Source of the DNA: Phenylobacterium sp.
GTDB lineage: Bacteria; Pseudomonadota; Alphaproteobacteria; Caulobacterales; Caulobacteraceae
Assembly (NCBI RefSeq): GCF_030679875.1
Contig: NZ_JAUXSP010000019.1
Span: 248,001 to 312,000 of the forward strand
Direction: 5' to 3'
DNA: 64,000 bases
Shown here piece after piece: positions 1-10,126 of the stretch (the stretch's first letter is position 1; each line of letters opens with the position of its first letter). The notes beneath the pieces are model-generated. The model saw only the letters and a program-made list of their open reading frames with translations, did no database searches and was not told the origin of the DNA. The position numbers and the translations under genes were made by a program.

Positions 1-807
1 CGTGGCGGCGGCGGCGGCGCGAGCGGCCGCCTCCACGGCGCGACCTGCTTCGCCAGCCTCCCTGTGCAACCGCTCCGCAGCCAGGCGCGCCTCAGTCCAG
101 CGGGCGTGGAGCAGGGCCGATTGCAGGGTGCGGATCTCGGCGGACAGGCGCTTGTAGCGCTCGGCCTGCCGGGCTTCCCGGCGCAGGCGGTTGAGCCCGC
201 CTTCCAGTTCCTGGGCCACGTCGTCCAGGCGGGCGAGGTTGGTCTCGGCCGCCCGCAGCCGCAGCTCGGCCTCATGGCGGCGTGAATGCAGGCCTGAGAC
301 GCCGGCCGCCTCCTCGAGGATCAGCCGCCGGTTCTGCGGCTTGGCGGCGATCAGCTCGGAAATCTGTCCCTGGCGCACCAGGGCGGGGGAGTTGGAACCG
401 GTGGAGGCGTCGGCGAACAGCAGCTGGACGTCCCGGGCGCGGACCTCCTTGCCATTGATGCGGTAGGTGGAGCCCGAGCCCCGGTCGATCCGGCGCACCA
501 CCTCGAGAACCGGATGGTCGTTGTAGGCGGCCGGCGCGCGTCGGTCGGCATTGTCGATGGTCAGGGTGACGTCGGCATGGTTGCGGGACGGACGCTTGCC
601 CGACCCCGCAAAGATGACGTCGTCCATGCCGCCGGCCCGCATGGCCTTGGCGGAATTGGCGCCCATGACCCAGCGCAGGGCTTCCAGCAGGTTCGACTTG
701 CCGCAGCCGTTCGGCCCGACAATTCCCGTCAGCCCCGGCTCGATCCGGAACTCGGTCGGATCGACGAAGGACTTGAAGCCGGTGAGCCGAAGCCGCTGGA
801 AGCGCAC
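1..807 (-). CDS. smc: Chromosome segregation protein SMC, N-terminal part (cut by window edge)
   Basis: SMC is the ATPase subunit of the condensin-like complex that organises and segregates the chromosome, working with ScpA and ScpB. Translated leftwards from a GTG at 805-807, the 269 visible residues begin [20 protein letters not shown] and carry the Walker A loop GPNGCGKSN (about 31-39), a signature of SMC heads. Further on are the Q-loop region ([11 protein letters not shown]) and the [13 protein letters not shown] stretch leading into an alanine- and arginine-rich coiled coil. The rest of the coil, the hinge and the C-terminal ATPase half lie outside the window. The gene starts 23 bp after the DsbA-like gene and is probably cotranscribed with it. 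Confidence 0.95.
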   Translation of the reverse strand, partial: MRFQRLRLTGFKSFVDPTEFRIEPGLTGIVGPNGCGKSNLLEALRWVMGANSAKAMRAGGMDDVIFAGSGKRPSRNHADVTLTIDNADRRAPAAYNDHPVLEVVRRIDRGSGSTYRINGKEVRARDVQLLFADASTGSNSPALVRQGQISELIAAKPQNRRLILEEAAGVSGLHSRRHEAELRLRAAETNLARLDDVAQELEGGLNRLRREARQAERYKRLSAEIRTLQSALLHARWTEARLAAERLHREAGEAGRAVEAAARAAAAAT

Positions 808-830
808 GGGCGCCTAGGTCCCCCTCAGGC

Positions 831-1442
831 CTATTTCTGGGCTGCAGCCACGGCGGCGTCGATCTCGGCCATGCTCATCGCGCCTTCCTTGGCCACCTTG
901 CCATTGATCGTGAAGGTGGGGGTCGAGGTGATACGCGCTTCGCGCTGCGTCTTGTCGATCCGCGCGTTCAGGGCGCGCAGGCCCTCTTCGCTCGAAATGC
1001 AGGACTGGAACTGCTCTTCGCTGAGCCCAGCCGAGCGCGCCACTCTCAGCAGGGTCCCGCGGATGTCGCCGGAGGTGAACATCTCCTGCTGGCTGTGGAA
1101 GATCGAGTCGATCACGCCGAAGTACTTGTCGTCGCCCGCGCAGCGCGCCAGCAGGAAGCCCGCCGCGGCCACCTCGTTCGGCGGCGTCAGGAATTCCTTG
1201 AGGGTGTAGTGGACTGTGCCGGTGTCGATGTACTTGGCCTTCAACTCCGGAAAGACCTCGTTGTTGAAGGTGGCGCAGTGCACGCAGCTCAGGGAGGCGT
1301 ACTCCACCATCTTCACCGGCGCATTGGGGTCGCCCAGGCTCATGTCGCCATCGGCGGCGGCGGAGGACTGGCCCGAGCAGGCGCCCAGGAAGAGGGTCGC
1401 AGCGGCGACGGCCATCATTAGGCGGCGGCTGAGGTTCGGCAT
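831..1442 (-). CDS. DsbA-family thioredoxin-fold lipoprotein (disulfide oxidoreductase)
   Basis: Predicted envelope thiol-disulfide oxidoreductase of 203 residues. The ATG at 1442 gives a clean lipoprotein signal with lipobox LGAC (Cys22). An upstream start is possible but only adds an unconvincing 29 residues. The thioredoxin fold follows, with active site CVHC (53-56) preceded by MVEYASLS, and a TPTFTING segment carrying the usual cis-proline near residue 180. The CxxC dipeptide VH is common in DsbA-like Thioredoxin_4 proteins. It lies between a DUF721 gene and smc, an order I recall from Caulobacter. The redox partner cannot be told from the sequence. Confidence 0.88.
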   Translation of the reverse strand: MPNLSRRLMMAVAAATLFLGACSGQSSAAADGDMSLGDPNAPVKMVEYASLSCVHCATFNNEVFPELKAKYIDTGTVHYTLKEFLTPPNEVAAAGFLLARCAGDDKYFGVIDSIFHSQQEMFTSGDIRGTLLRVARSAGLSEEQFQSCISSEEGLRALNARIDKTQREARITSTPTFTINGKVAKEGAMSMAEIDAAVAAAQK

Positions 1443-1551
1443 GGTGGTCGGCCCTTTGTGCATGAAGGTCGAGATTGTGAAGTAAAACGCGATTCCCAGG
1501 GTAAGGCCCATGGCGCCTTTGGACGGCAAGAACGGCCGCAGACCAACAATG

Positions 1552-2103
1552 TCAACGTCGCTGGGCGTTCCGCATCACGCCGCGCCCCAGGGCCAGCAAG
1601 GCGGACTTGAGGGGCCCCTCGGCGGCGCCGGCAAGGCTCTGGCTCAGCTCGGCCTCCTGAGCGGCGTCCAGGGGGGCTTGCCGTTTGCGGGGCGCCTGGG
1701 CTGTGCTGGCCGGCGCGGGCCTCAAGGGGCCCTGGACGATGCGCAGGCGCTCCACCGCGCCGGAGCCCAGAAACAGATTCACCCGGGACAGGATCTCCGG
1801 CGCCTGGTGCTGGACGAGGGCCGCTGAGGGCCCGGCCACCCGGATCTCAAGGGCGGCGCCGGCGCCATTGCGACCCTTGACCAATTTCACAGGTTCGGTG
1901 CGCCGGGCGATCTGCTCGCCGACGATCTCGCGCCAGCGGGCCTGCAGGGCGCCGGGGCCCTGGCCAAAGCGGGCGTCGAGCTCGCGGATCAGCTTGGACA
2001 GGCCGCGCCCCGCCGGCGGCGGCGGTCGCGGCGCCGGGCGCGTGCGACGGCTGGCCAGGATCTGACGGGTCTCTTCCAGGTCGGGCAGGGAGCGGGGGGC
2101 CAT
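1552..2103 (-). CDS. DUF721 (DciA-like) protein
   Basis: A 183-residue cytoplasmic protein of the DUF721 family. The family includes DciA, the helicase-loading factor of bacteria that lack DnaC. The family core is visible at about 34-115 (GLSKLIRELDARFGQGPGAL, then RWREIVGEQIARRTEPVKL, then a valine- and leucine-rich segment ending in RLRIVQGPL). The N-terminus is arginine- and proline-rich and the tail is alanine-rich. The start was placed at the ATG at 2103, giving MAPRSLPDLEETRQ; more upstream sequence reads as antisense of mutY. It is divergent from mutY with an 81 bp gap. Family assignment is good; a DciA-equivalent role is inference. Confidence 0.82.
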   Translation of the reverse strand: MAPRSLPDLEETRQILASRRTRPAPRPPPPAGRGLSKLIRELDARFGQGPGALQARWREIVGEQIARRTEPVKLVKGRNGAGAALEIRVAGPSAALVQHQAPEILSRVNLFLGSGAVERLRIVQGPLRPAPASTAQAPRKRQAPLDAAQEAELSQSLAGAAEGPLKSALLALGRGVMRNAQRR

Positions 2104-2184
2104 GTCGGCGCTACGATACACCCGGATACGCCCGTCGCGGAGTCCCCCTGCACAAGGCCGGCAAGAGGCCTTAAGTCTCTGGCG

Positions 2185-4325
<2,141 letters not shown>

Positions 4326-4341
4326 TCAGATCTACAGAAGG

Positions 4342-4399
4342 GAATCTTCCCCTATCGTGGTGAAGGGGCCGTTTCGAAACGTAGTGAACGAGGGGTTAA
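4342..4399 (-). promoter_or_regulatory. Putative ccrM control region: CtrA-like box and GANTC site
   Basis: On the minus strand, TTAA-N7-TTCAC lies at 4399-4384. This is one mismatch from the CtrA consensus TTAA-N7-TTAAC. Nearer the gene, GAATC at 4342-4346 is a CcrM site 26 bp upstream of the ATG. In Caulobacter, ccrM is activated by CtrA and its leader carries GANTC sites. The match here is inferred from pattern only, and the transcription start is unknown. Confidence 0.45.
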
Positions 4400-4411
4400 G
4401 TCAAGAACGAC

Positions 4412-5008
4412 CTAGGCTGTCGCCAGGGCTTCCAGCTGGGCCAGGGTGCGGGCCAGCTCGCTCTGCCGGCGGAGCCCGAGCTTGTCGAAGATGGCCCGGA
4501 GCTGGTTGCGGACCGTGTTGACGGAGATGTCGAGGTCGCGCCCGGCCTCGGCGAGGGTCAGGCCAGCCTGGAGCGTGAGAGCCAGCCGGGTCTCCGCCGG
4601 CGTCAGTCCAAAACTGCTCATCAGGGCGCCGGCCACCGCTTCAGTGCGGGCGAGCGGGGGCAGGACCAGGGCGTAGCAGTCGCCGCCGCCTGACAGGAGG
4701 GCGAAGAAGGGTCCGCCCGCGTCGGCCTCGAACCGGATGATGACCTCGCCCAGGCGGTCCTGGCGCAGGCGCTGCCGGGCGGCGGCCAGGGCCTCGGCGC
4801 AGGCGACGTCCCGGAAGGCCAGCCGATCACCCTCAATCACACCCAGCATGGCGTTGAACTGGGCCGCACCGGCGGGGTTTCCGCCCAGAACCCGATCGCC
4901 GCCATCGACCACCAGCACCGCGCCGCTGGACTGGGTCAGCGGCGGTGCGAGCGCCCAGGCGGTCGAGACGGGGATGTGAGGCCAGGTGTTCAGGGTCTGG
5001 TGCGTCAT
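4412..5008 (-). CDS. LuxR-type transcriptional regulator with N-terminal sensor-like domain
   Basis: A 198-residue DNA-binding regulator. The C-terminal LuxR/GerE helix-turn-helix occupies about 133-192 (FGLTPAETRLALTLQAGLTL, then ISVNTVRNQLRAIFDKLGLR). Residues 25-125 look like a degenerate PAS-like sensor (GAVLVVDGGDRVLGGNPAG), with no receiver domain and no phosphoacceptor motif. The gene sits 52 bp downstream of the LuxR-hydrolase fusion gene on the same strand and precedes ccrM, separated from it by the ccrM promoter region. The ligand and targets are unknown. Confidence 0.85.
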   Translation of the reverse strand: MTHQTLNTWPHIPVSTAWALAPPLTQSSGAVLVVDGGDRVLGGNPAGAAQFNAMLGVIEGDRLAFRDVACAEALAAARQRLRQDRLGEVIIRFEADAGGPFFALLSGGGDCYALVLPPLARTEAVAGALMSSFGLTPAETRLALTLQAGLTLAEAGRDLDISVNTVRNQLRAIFDKLGLRRQSELARTLAQLEALATA

Positions 5009-5060
5009 GATGGCCGAGGATGCGGCCGGTCACGCTGGCCAGGAATCCCCGGTTGGGGGG

Positions 5061-6863
5061 TCAGGTAAGGCCCGCCACAACCTCGGCCACGATCTCGGGG
5101 TGGGAGGCGTGGATCAGCCGGCCAGCCTCCGGAATTCGGATCACCCGGTGGCCGGGCAGGGCCTCGTCCCACACCTCGTCGCCTTCGCCTGGCAGATAGA
5201 GGACATCCTGCTCGCCCAGCAGCCGCGTCCAGGCCCGACCGTCCGCCATGGGAGGCGGGCGCCAGCCGACATAGGCGCTCTGTTCCTGGATGAAGCCCCA
5301 CGGCGTGGCCAGGGCGGCCAGGCGCGCAGACGCCACATAGTCGGCCAGGATCCTTTGGTCCTCCAGAGCAGCGAGGTCAGACGGGCTGGCCTTCACCGCC
5401 TCGCGCACAATACCGGCCATTGACCTCGGACTGGCGCGCCGCACTAGGAAGGCGGCGATCGACTCGATCAGGTGTGGCTGGGCGGCGATCATCCGCTTGG
5501 CCATGTTCATCAACCCGTCCCACCGGGTGTCGACCTCATAGGGCCGAAAGGGATTGAGCAGGACGCCGCCCGCGAACAGTTGGGGATGGGCCTCGGCGAA
5601 GATCAGGGCGGCGGCTTCGCCCCCTCGGCAGAGGAGGCGGACCCGCTTCAGTTTCAGCGCCTCGGCGGCCAGGGCCATGTCGGCGGCGGCCCGTTCGGCC
5701 GCGCTCTCGCTGCCGGTCGGTGGTGGATCGGTGAGGCCAAAACCCGGCCGCTCGATGGCGATAGGCCGAAGGCCCCGGCGCTGCAGGGCCTTGATCAGGC
5801 CCCGGTCGATGAGGCTGCCGGTCAGCGCGCTATGCATGAGGAAGGTTGGCGCGCCGCTGGCCGGTCCGTAGTCCGACAGGGCGATCCGGCCGCCCCCTTC
5901 GGGCCGGCTCAGTAGACGAAGGGGCCGCAACTCGTCAGCCTGGGCCGCATGGGCCAGATTGTCGGCGCCCGCCAAGGCGAGGAGGATCGAGGCCTGGACG
6001 GCCACCTCGCTCAAGGCGCCGGCTGTGCGCACCCCAAGGGTTTCGAACAGGCGCTTGAGCTCGGCCTTCACCACATGCTCGCTGACCCGCAGGGTGGCGG
6101 CGATCTCAGGCCGCGTCAGGCCCATGGCCACCAGTCGGCACACCGCCGCCTGGCGAAGGGGCAGACCAAGAGCCGGGGCGAAGAGACCGACCTCCGCCAG
6201 ATCAAACTCTCCGACTCCGGCGGCCATGTGCAGGCGGCGGACCAGATCGGCCTGCCGGCGCGCGCCGGCCTTGCGCAGGGCCGCGGCGATTGCTTCCCGG
6301 GCGGTCTCATAGGCGACGCCAGCCGTCCGGGCGGCGACCTTAAGGTTGTCGTTCGCGAGAAGGGCGGAAACCACCCGGGTCTCCAGGGAGGTCAGCCGCC
6401 ACCCCTCACAAGCCCGCCCGACCAGGTTGGGGTGGGCGAAGGGGCGATAGGTCAGGGCGACAAACCGGGCTTCGCCCGCCACAGCGGCTATCGTCGGTGA
6501 CAGGGGCCAGCCCCGGGCGGCCAGGGGCGAAGCGATCAGCATCACCGCCACCGAGCCGTCCTCGCATGGCTGGACGAGGAGCCGATAGGCCCCTGGGGCC
6601 GGGGCGGCGTCCAGCTGCAGATCGAGTCCGAAGGCGTCTGTGAAGGCGGGGTCGGCGATGATCAGACGGCCGGAGCTGGAAAAGGCGGCGCTGGCCAGGG
6701 CCTGGGCGGGCACGGACAGGGGCGCCCCCGTCGCTGGCGCATCCTGAGACACGCGGGCGATCGAGGCCAGGAGGCGCTCAGCCCCCAGCCCGCCGGTTGC
6801 GGTCCCCGCCGCCAGCTTACGCTTCTCTCCTGGCTGCATGACCGCGGCCAAGCCCCTGTTCAC
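5061..6863 (-). CDS. Tandem LuxR-type HTH protein fused to a degenerate alpha/beta hydrolase
   Basis: A 600-residue multidomain protein. Residues 50-150 resemble the sensor part of the neighbouring LuxR protein. Two LuxR-like HTH segments follow, at about 155-212 (LTSLETRVVSALLANDNLKV) and 232-290 (LRQAAVCRLVAMGLTRPEIA). Residues 322-600 form an alpha/beta hydrolase domain (RPGFGLTDPPP; terminal RLIHASHPEIVAEVV carrying the usual histidine region). At the nucleophile elbow (411-417) the sequence reads LCRGGEA, so Gly replaces the serine of GxSxG. It may be a ligand-sensing pseudoenzyme that regulates transcription. The start is a GTG at 6863; an ATG at 6839 is an alternative. Confidence 0.82.
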   Translation of the reverse strand: MNRGLAAVMQPGEKRKLAAGTATGGLGAERLLASIARVSQDAPATGAPLSVPAQALASAAFSSSGRLIIADPAFTDAFGLDLQLDAAPAPGAYRLLVQPCEDGSVAVMLIASPLAARGWPLSPTIAAVAGEARFVALTYRPFAHPNLVGRACEGWRLTSLETRVVSALLANDNLKVAARTAGVAYETAREAIAAALRKAGARRQADLVRRLHMAAGVGEFDLAEVGLFAPALGLPLRQAAVCRLVAMGLTRPEIAATLRVSEHVVKAELKRLFETLGVRTAGALSEVAVQASILLALAGADNLAHAAQADELRPLRLLSRPEGGGRIALSDYGPASGAPTFLMHSALTGSLIDRGLIKALQRRGLRPIAIERPGFGLTDPPPTGSESAAERAAADMALAAEALKLKRVRLLCRGGEAAALIFAEAHPQLFAGGVLLNPFRPYEVDTRWDGLMNMAKRMIAAQPHLIESIAAFLVRRASPRSMAGIVREAVKASPSDLAALEDQRILADYVASARLAALATPWGFIQEQSAYVGWRPPPMADGRAWTRLLGEQDVLYLPGEGDEVWDEALPGHRVIRIPEAGRLIHASHPEIVAEVVAGLT

Positions 6864-6943
6864 ACCAACACGTCCTGGTTGTCATTCGCCGGGGGCGGAG
6901 GGCGCAGGTCAAGCGCCATCGGTCGGTGAACCCGAGTCGCCAA

Positions 6944-7621
6944 TCAGCCTTGCGGGGGGGCGGCGTCGAACTCGGCGAGGTTCCCCGTGATCTTCTCGCC
7001 GCGCAGCACCTTTTGCACCGGCGCCCAGGTGGTGCGGTGAATCTCGCAGGGGCCAAGCCGTTCCAGGGCGTTGATATGGATCGGCGCGCCATAGCCCTTG
7101 TGGCCGGCGAAGCCGTAGCCGGGATAGCGCTCGTCCATCTCGACCATCAGCCGGTCCCGGGCGACCTTGGCCAGGATCGAAGCCGCGGCGATGGACAGGG
7201 ACTTGCCGTCGCCGCCGACCACCGTCTTGACCGGGCAGGGGAGCTTGAAGGGATAGTTGCCGTCTACCAGGGCGAAGACCGGCGTCACCTCCAGCGCCTC
7301 GATGGCCCGGCACATGGCCAGGCCCGCGGCGTGCAGGATGTTGAGCTCGCCGATCTCCCCCACCGAGGCGAAGCCCACGCCCCAGGCGATGGCGCAGGCC
7401 TTGATCTCGATCTCCAGGCCGGCGCGGGCCTTGGCGGTCAGCTTTTTGGAATCGTTCAGGCCGGCCGGAATGCGCGCCGGATCGAGGATCACGGCCCCGG
7501 CGCTGACTGGCCCCGCCCAGGGCCCGCGGCCCGCCTCGTCCACGCCGCACACCGGCGAGGGACAGGCGGTTTCCAGCAGCAGGTCGGGGACGACAAGAAG
7601 GGGGGCGGGCTTGCGGGCCAT
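6944..7621 (-). CDS. rnhB: Ribonuclease HII
   Basis: Removes ribonucleotides from RNA/DNA hybrids and misincorporated rNMPs. The 225-residue protein starts at the ATG at 7621 ([10 protein letters not shown]) and has the RNase HII signature [14 protein letters not shown] with catalytic Asp28 and Glu29. It then has [16 protein letters not shown] with a further acidic ligand, and [15 protein letters not shown] followed by [10 protein letters not shown]. The start overlaps the stop of tag by one base, so the two are translationally coupled. A longer frame upstream only reads through tag. Confidence 0.94.
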   Translation of the reverse strand: MARKPAPLLVVPDLLLETACPSPVCGVDEAGRGPWAGPVSAGAVILDPARIPAGLNDSKKLTAKARAGLEIEIKACAIAWGVGFASVGEIGELNILHAAGLAMCRAIEALEVTPVFALVDGNYPFKLPCPVKTVVGGDGKSLSIAAASILAKVARDRLMVEMDERYPGYGFAGHKGYGAPIHINALERLGPCEIHRTTWAPVQKVLRGEKITGNLAEFDAAPPQG

Positions 7622-8211
7622 CAGGCGCTCATAGCCGCAACGTCGTCGTGACGGAAGCAGCAGGTGAGGTGGTCGTTGACCATGCCCACGGCCTGCATGA
7701 AGGCGTAGACGATCACCGGACCGACGAACTTGTAGCCCTGCGCCTTCAGCGCCTTGGACACCTCCACGGCCAGGGGCGTCTGGGCGGGAACCTGGCCGAT
7801 CTCGCTCCACTGGTTCTGGATCGGCTTGCCGTCGGTGAAGGCCCAGAGGAAGGACGACAGGTCCTGGCCCTTCTCGCGCATGTCCAGATAGATCCGCGCA
7901 CTGTTGATCGCCGCGTCGATCTTGGCGTTGGAGCGCACGATGCCAGCGTCCGCCATCAGCCGGGCGCGGTCGGTCTCGCCGAAGCGGGCGACGATCTCGG
8001 GATCAAAGCCGCCAAAGGCTTCGCGGAAAGCCTCACGCTTGCGCAGGATGGTGATCCAGGAAAGGCCGGCCTGGAAGCCGTCGAGCACCAGCTTCTCCCA
8101 CAGCGCCTGGGGGTCGTACTCGGGCACGCCCCAGTCGGTGTCGTGATAGGCCTCGTACAGGGGATCGCCCGCCATGCCGCGCCAACCGCATCGAATCAGG
8201 TCGCTGCTCAT
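7621..8211 (-). CDS. tag: DNA-3-methyladenine glycosylase I
   Basis: Repairs alkylated DNA by excising 3-methyladenine. The 196-residue protein beginning at the ATG at 8211 ([10 protein letters not shown]) matches the Tag layout. It has an N-terminal Cys8, [12 protein letters not shown] with the zinc-ligand histidine, [20 protein letters not shown], and the C-terminal [10 protein letters not shown] carrying the remaining zinc ligands. An in-frame ATG 36 bases upstream adds residues with no family similarity. The stop overlaps the rnhB start by one base. Confidence 0.93.
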   Translation of the reverse strand: MSSDLIRCGWRGMAGDPLYEAYHDTDWGVPEYDPQALWEKLVLDGFQAGLSWITILRKREAFREAFGGFDPEIVARFGETDRARLMADAGIVRSNAKIDAAINSARIYLDMREKGQDLSSFLWAFTDGKPIQNQWSEIGQVPAQTPLAVEVSKALKAQGYKFVGPVIVYAFMQAVGMVNDHLTCCFRHDDVAAMSA

Positions 8212-8253
8212 GCCAGCGAGTCTTGCGACCCAGGCCGCTTCGGGCAAGCGCCC

Positions 8254-9084
8254 CTAGAAAGGGGCGGCCATTCGCGCATCGAACCAGTCCGGCCGAACCA
8301 CCCGCGCGGGTTGGCCGTCCACGCTCAGGTCGGCGCCTGCGATTCGGTCGAGGCGCAGGGAGGCCATGGCCAGGCCGTCGGCGCCGCTCAGCACAACGCC
8401 GGCCCTCAGCTCGCCGGCCAGGATTTCGGCGCCGGGCGGCGGCGTCTCGCCGTCGAAGGCGATGGGCAGGAAGCGCGTCTTCACCGTCCCGCGGCGCTTC
8501 ATGCGCGAGGTGGTCTCCTGGCCGACAAAACAGCCCTTCTTGAAGTCGATCCCGTCCAGCAGGTCGAAATTGGCCTCGATGGGATAGGTCTGCTCTACCC
8601 CCCAGTCCGCCGGTCCCGGCACGCCGAGCGACCGGGAGAAGGCGGCGTAGTCAGCTTCACCACCTTCGATCAGTCCCTGCGGGGCCGGAAGACCATAGCC
8701 CCGCCAGCCCAGGTCCGGCAGGCGCGGATCGGCCAGCCAGCCTTCACCTGGCGCAGGCCCCCCGCCGAACAGAACGGTCACCGGTGCCTCCTCTGCGGCG
8801 ATCGTCACCTTGGCCCGCAGGCGGTAGATCATCAGCCGCTGCAGGATGGCGTCGCGGTGCTCGGCGGCCACGTCCAGCCAGCAGCCGTCCTCGCGGCCGA
8901 CCACGAACAGGTCGTAGAGCACCTTGCCCTGCGGGGTGAGCAGGGCCCCGAAGCGGATCTCGCCCACGGCCAGAGTTTCGACATTCTGGCTGATCAGATT
9001 GTGCAGGAAGTCCCGCCAATCTGGCCCCCCCAGGGCGATCAGGCTTCGGGAGTCGAGGCGGGCGTAATGCAGAGTCTGGACCAT
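8254..9084 (-). CDS. ygfZ: Folate-binding protein YgfZ (Fe-S cluster maintenance)
   Basis: A GcvT-like tetrahydrofolate-binding protein that supports assembly or repair of certain Fe-S enzymes. The diagnostic K-G-C-x-G-Q-E motif is at 183-190 (KGCFVGQE), followed by TTSRMKRRG. The N-terminus (FLHNLISQNVETL, LTPQGKVLYDLFV) is typical, and the length of 276 fits. It is transcribed divergently from the glycosyltransferase gene at 9146, with a 61 bp gap that must hold both promoters. It lies upstream of tag and rnhB on the same strand, with a 42 bp gap. Confidence 0.93.
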   Translation of the reverse strand: MVQTLHYARLDSRSLIALGGPDWRDFLHNLISQNVETLAVGEIRFGALLTPQGKVLYDLFVVGREDGCWLDVAAEHRDAILQRLMIYRLRAKVTIAAEEAPVTVLFGGGPAPGEGWLADPRLPDLGWRGYGLPAPQGLIEGGEADYAAFSRSLGVPGPADWGVEQTYPIEANFDLLDGIDFKKGCFVGQETTSRMKRRGTVKTRFLPIAFDGETPPPGAEILAGELRAGVVLSGADGLAMASLRLDRIAGADLSVDGQPARVVRPDWFDARMAAPF

Positions 9085-9145
9085 GGTGTCGCACTTAGGA
9101 TCGCGGCGGCTCGCGCGCCAGCCAGACCCACTCTATAACCGGCAG

Positions 9146-10126
9146 ATGACGCAAGGGTCCTTCCCCATACTATTCATCACGGCGACCCGGATCGGGGACG
9201 CCGTGCTGTCGTCAGGCCTTCTGGCCAAGCTTCGCGAAGAAATTCCCCACGCCCGCTTCACCATCGTCGCGGGTCCCGCCGCTGCGCCCCTGTTCGCCGA
9301 TACGCCCAGCCTGGACGAACTGATCGTTCTTCAGAAGTCCCCCCATGGCGGCCATTGGCTGTCCCTATGGCGCCAGGTGCGCCGCCGTCGCTGGGGCCTG
9401 GTGGTCGACCTGCGCGGCTCAGCCATGGCCAGCTTCGTGCGCACCAAGCGCCGGGCGATCTTCAGGCGCCAGCCGGGCTTGCCGCTTCACAAGGTGGTGG
9501 AGGCCGCTCGCCTGCTGAAGCTGGAGGAGGAGCCGCCGGCCCCGCATCTGTTTACCAGCCCCGAGACCGAGGCCGCCGCGGCGGCCCTGACCCGCGGCGA
9601 AGGGCCGATCCTGGCGCTGGCCCCGGCCGCCAACTGGGTCGGCAAGACCTGGCCCCTGGAGCGCTTCGCCCAATTGGCGATCCGGCTGCTGGGGGAGGGG
9701 GGCGCCTTGCAGGGCGCGCGGCTGATGGTGCTCGGTTCATCCGATGACACCGGCGTCGTCGCCTCCCTGCGCCACGTGGTTCCCAAGGCGCGGTTCATCG
9801 ACCTCGTGGGCAAGGTTGATCTGCTGACCAGCTATGCGGCGCTCAAACACGCACGGCTGTTCGTGGGCAATGATTCGGGCTTGATGCACATGGCCGCCGC
9901 CGCCGGCGCGCCGACGCTCGGCCTGTTTGGCCCCTCGGATGATACGCAATATGGGCCGTGGGGCCCGCACACCCGCGTGGTCCGCGGGGTCCGTGATTTC
10001 GAGCAAATCCGCCTGCAGGATCCAGGTCTCAATCAGAGCTTCTGTCACATGATGGACCTCAGCGTCGACACCGTGGCGAAGGCGGCTTACGACCTCTTGG
10101 CGCAGACGGAGAAGAGCCATGGCTGA
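9146..10126 (+). CDS. Glycosyltransferase family 9 (heptosyltransferase-like)
   Basis: A 326-residue GT9 enzyme, the family of ADP-heptose:LPS heptosyltransferases, likely acting in LPS or surface sugar assembly at the inner face of the membrane. It shows the N-terminal ILFITATRIGDAVLSSGLLA and the conserved GNDSGLMHMAAAAGAPTLGL with FGPSDDTQYGPW, the nucleotide-sugar binding region. The ATG at 9146 was chosen because the preceding 21 codons run into the divergent promoter region. Its last 8 bases overlap the next gene. The acceptor substrate cannot be read from the sequence. Confidence 0.88.
   Translation: MTQGSFPILFITATRIGDAVLSSGLLAKLREEIPHARFTIVAGPAAAPLFADTPSLDELIVLQKSPHGGHWLSLWRQVRRRRWGLVVDLRGSAMASFVRTKRRAIFRRQPGLPLHKVVEAARLLKLEEEPPAPHLFTSPETEAAAAALTRGEGPILALAPAANWVGKTWPLERFAQLAIRLLGEGGALQGARLMVLGSSDDTGVVASLRHVVPKARFIDLVGKVDLLTSYAALKHARLFVGNDSGLMHMAAAAGAPTLGLFGPSDDTQYGPWGPHTRVVRGVRDFEQIRLQDPGLNQSFCHMMDLSVDTVAKAAYDLLAQTEKSHG

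Noticed and set aside
7648-9138. A 496-codon open frame on the plus strand
   Set aside because: Antisense to tag and ygfZ, both of which have clear family motifs.
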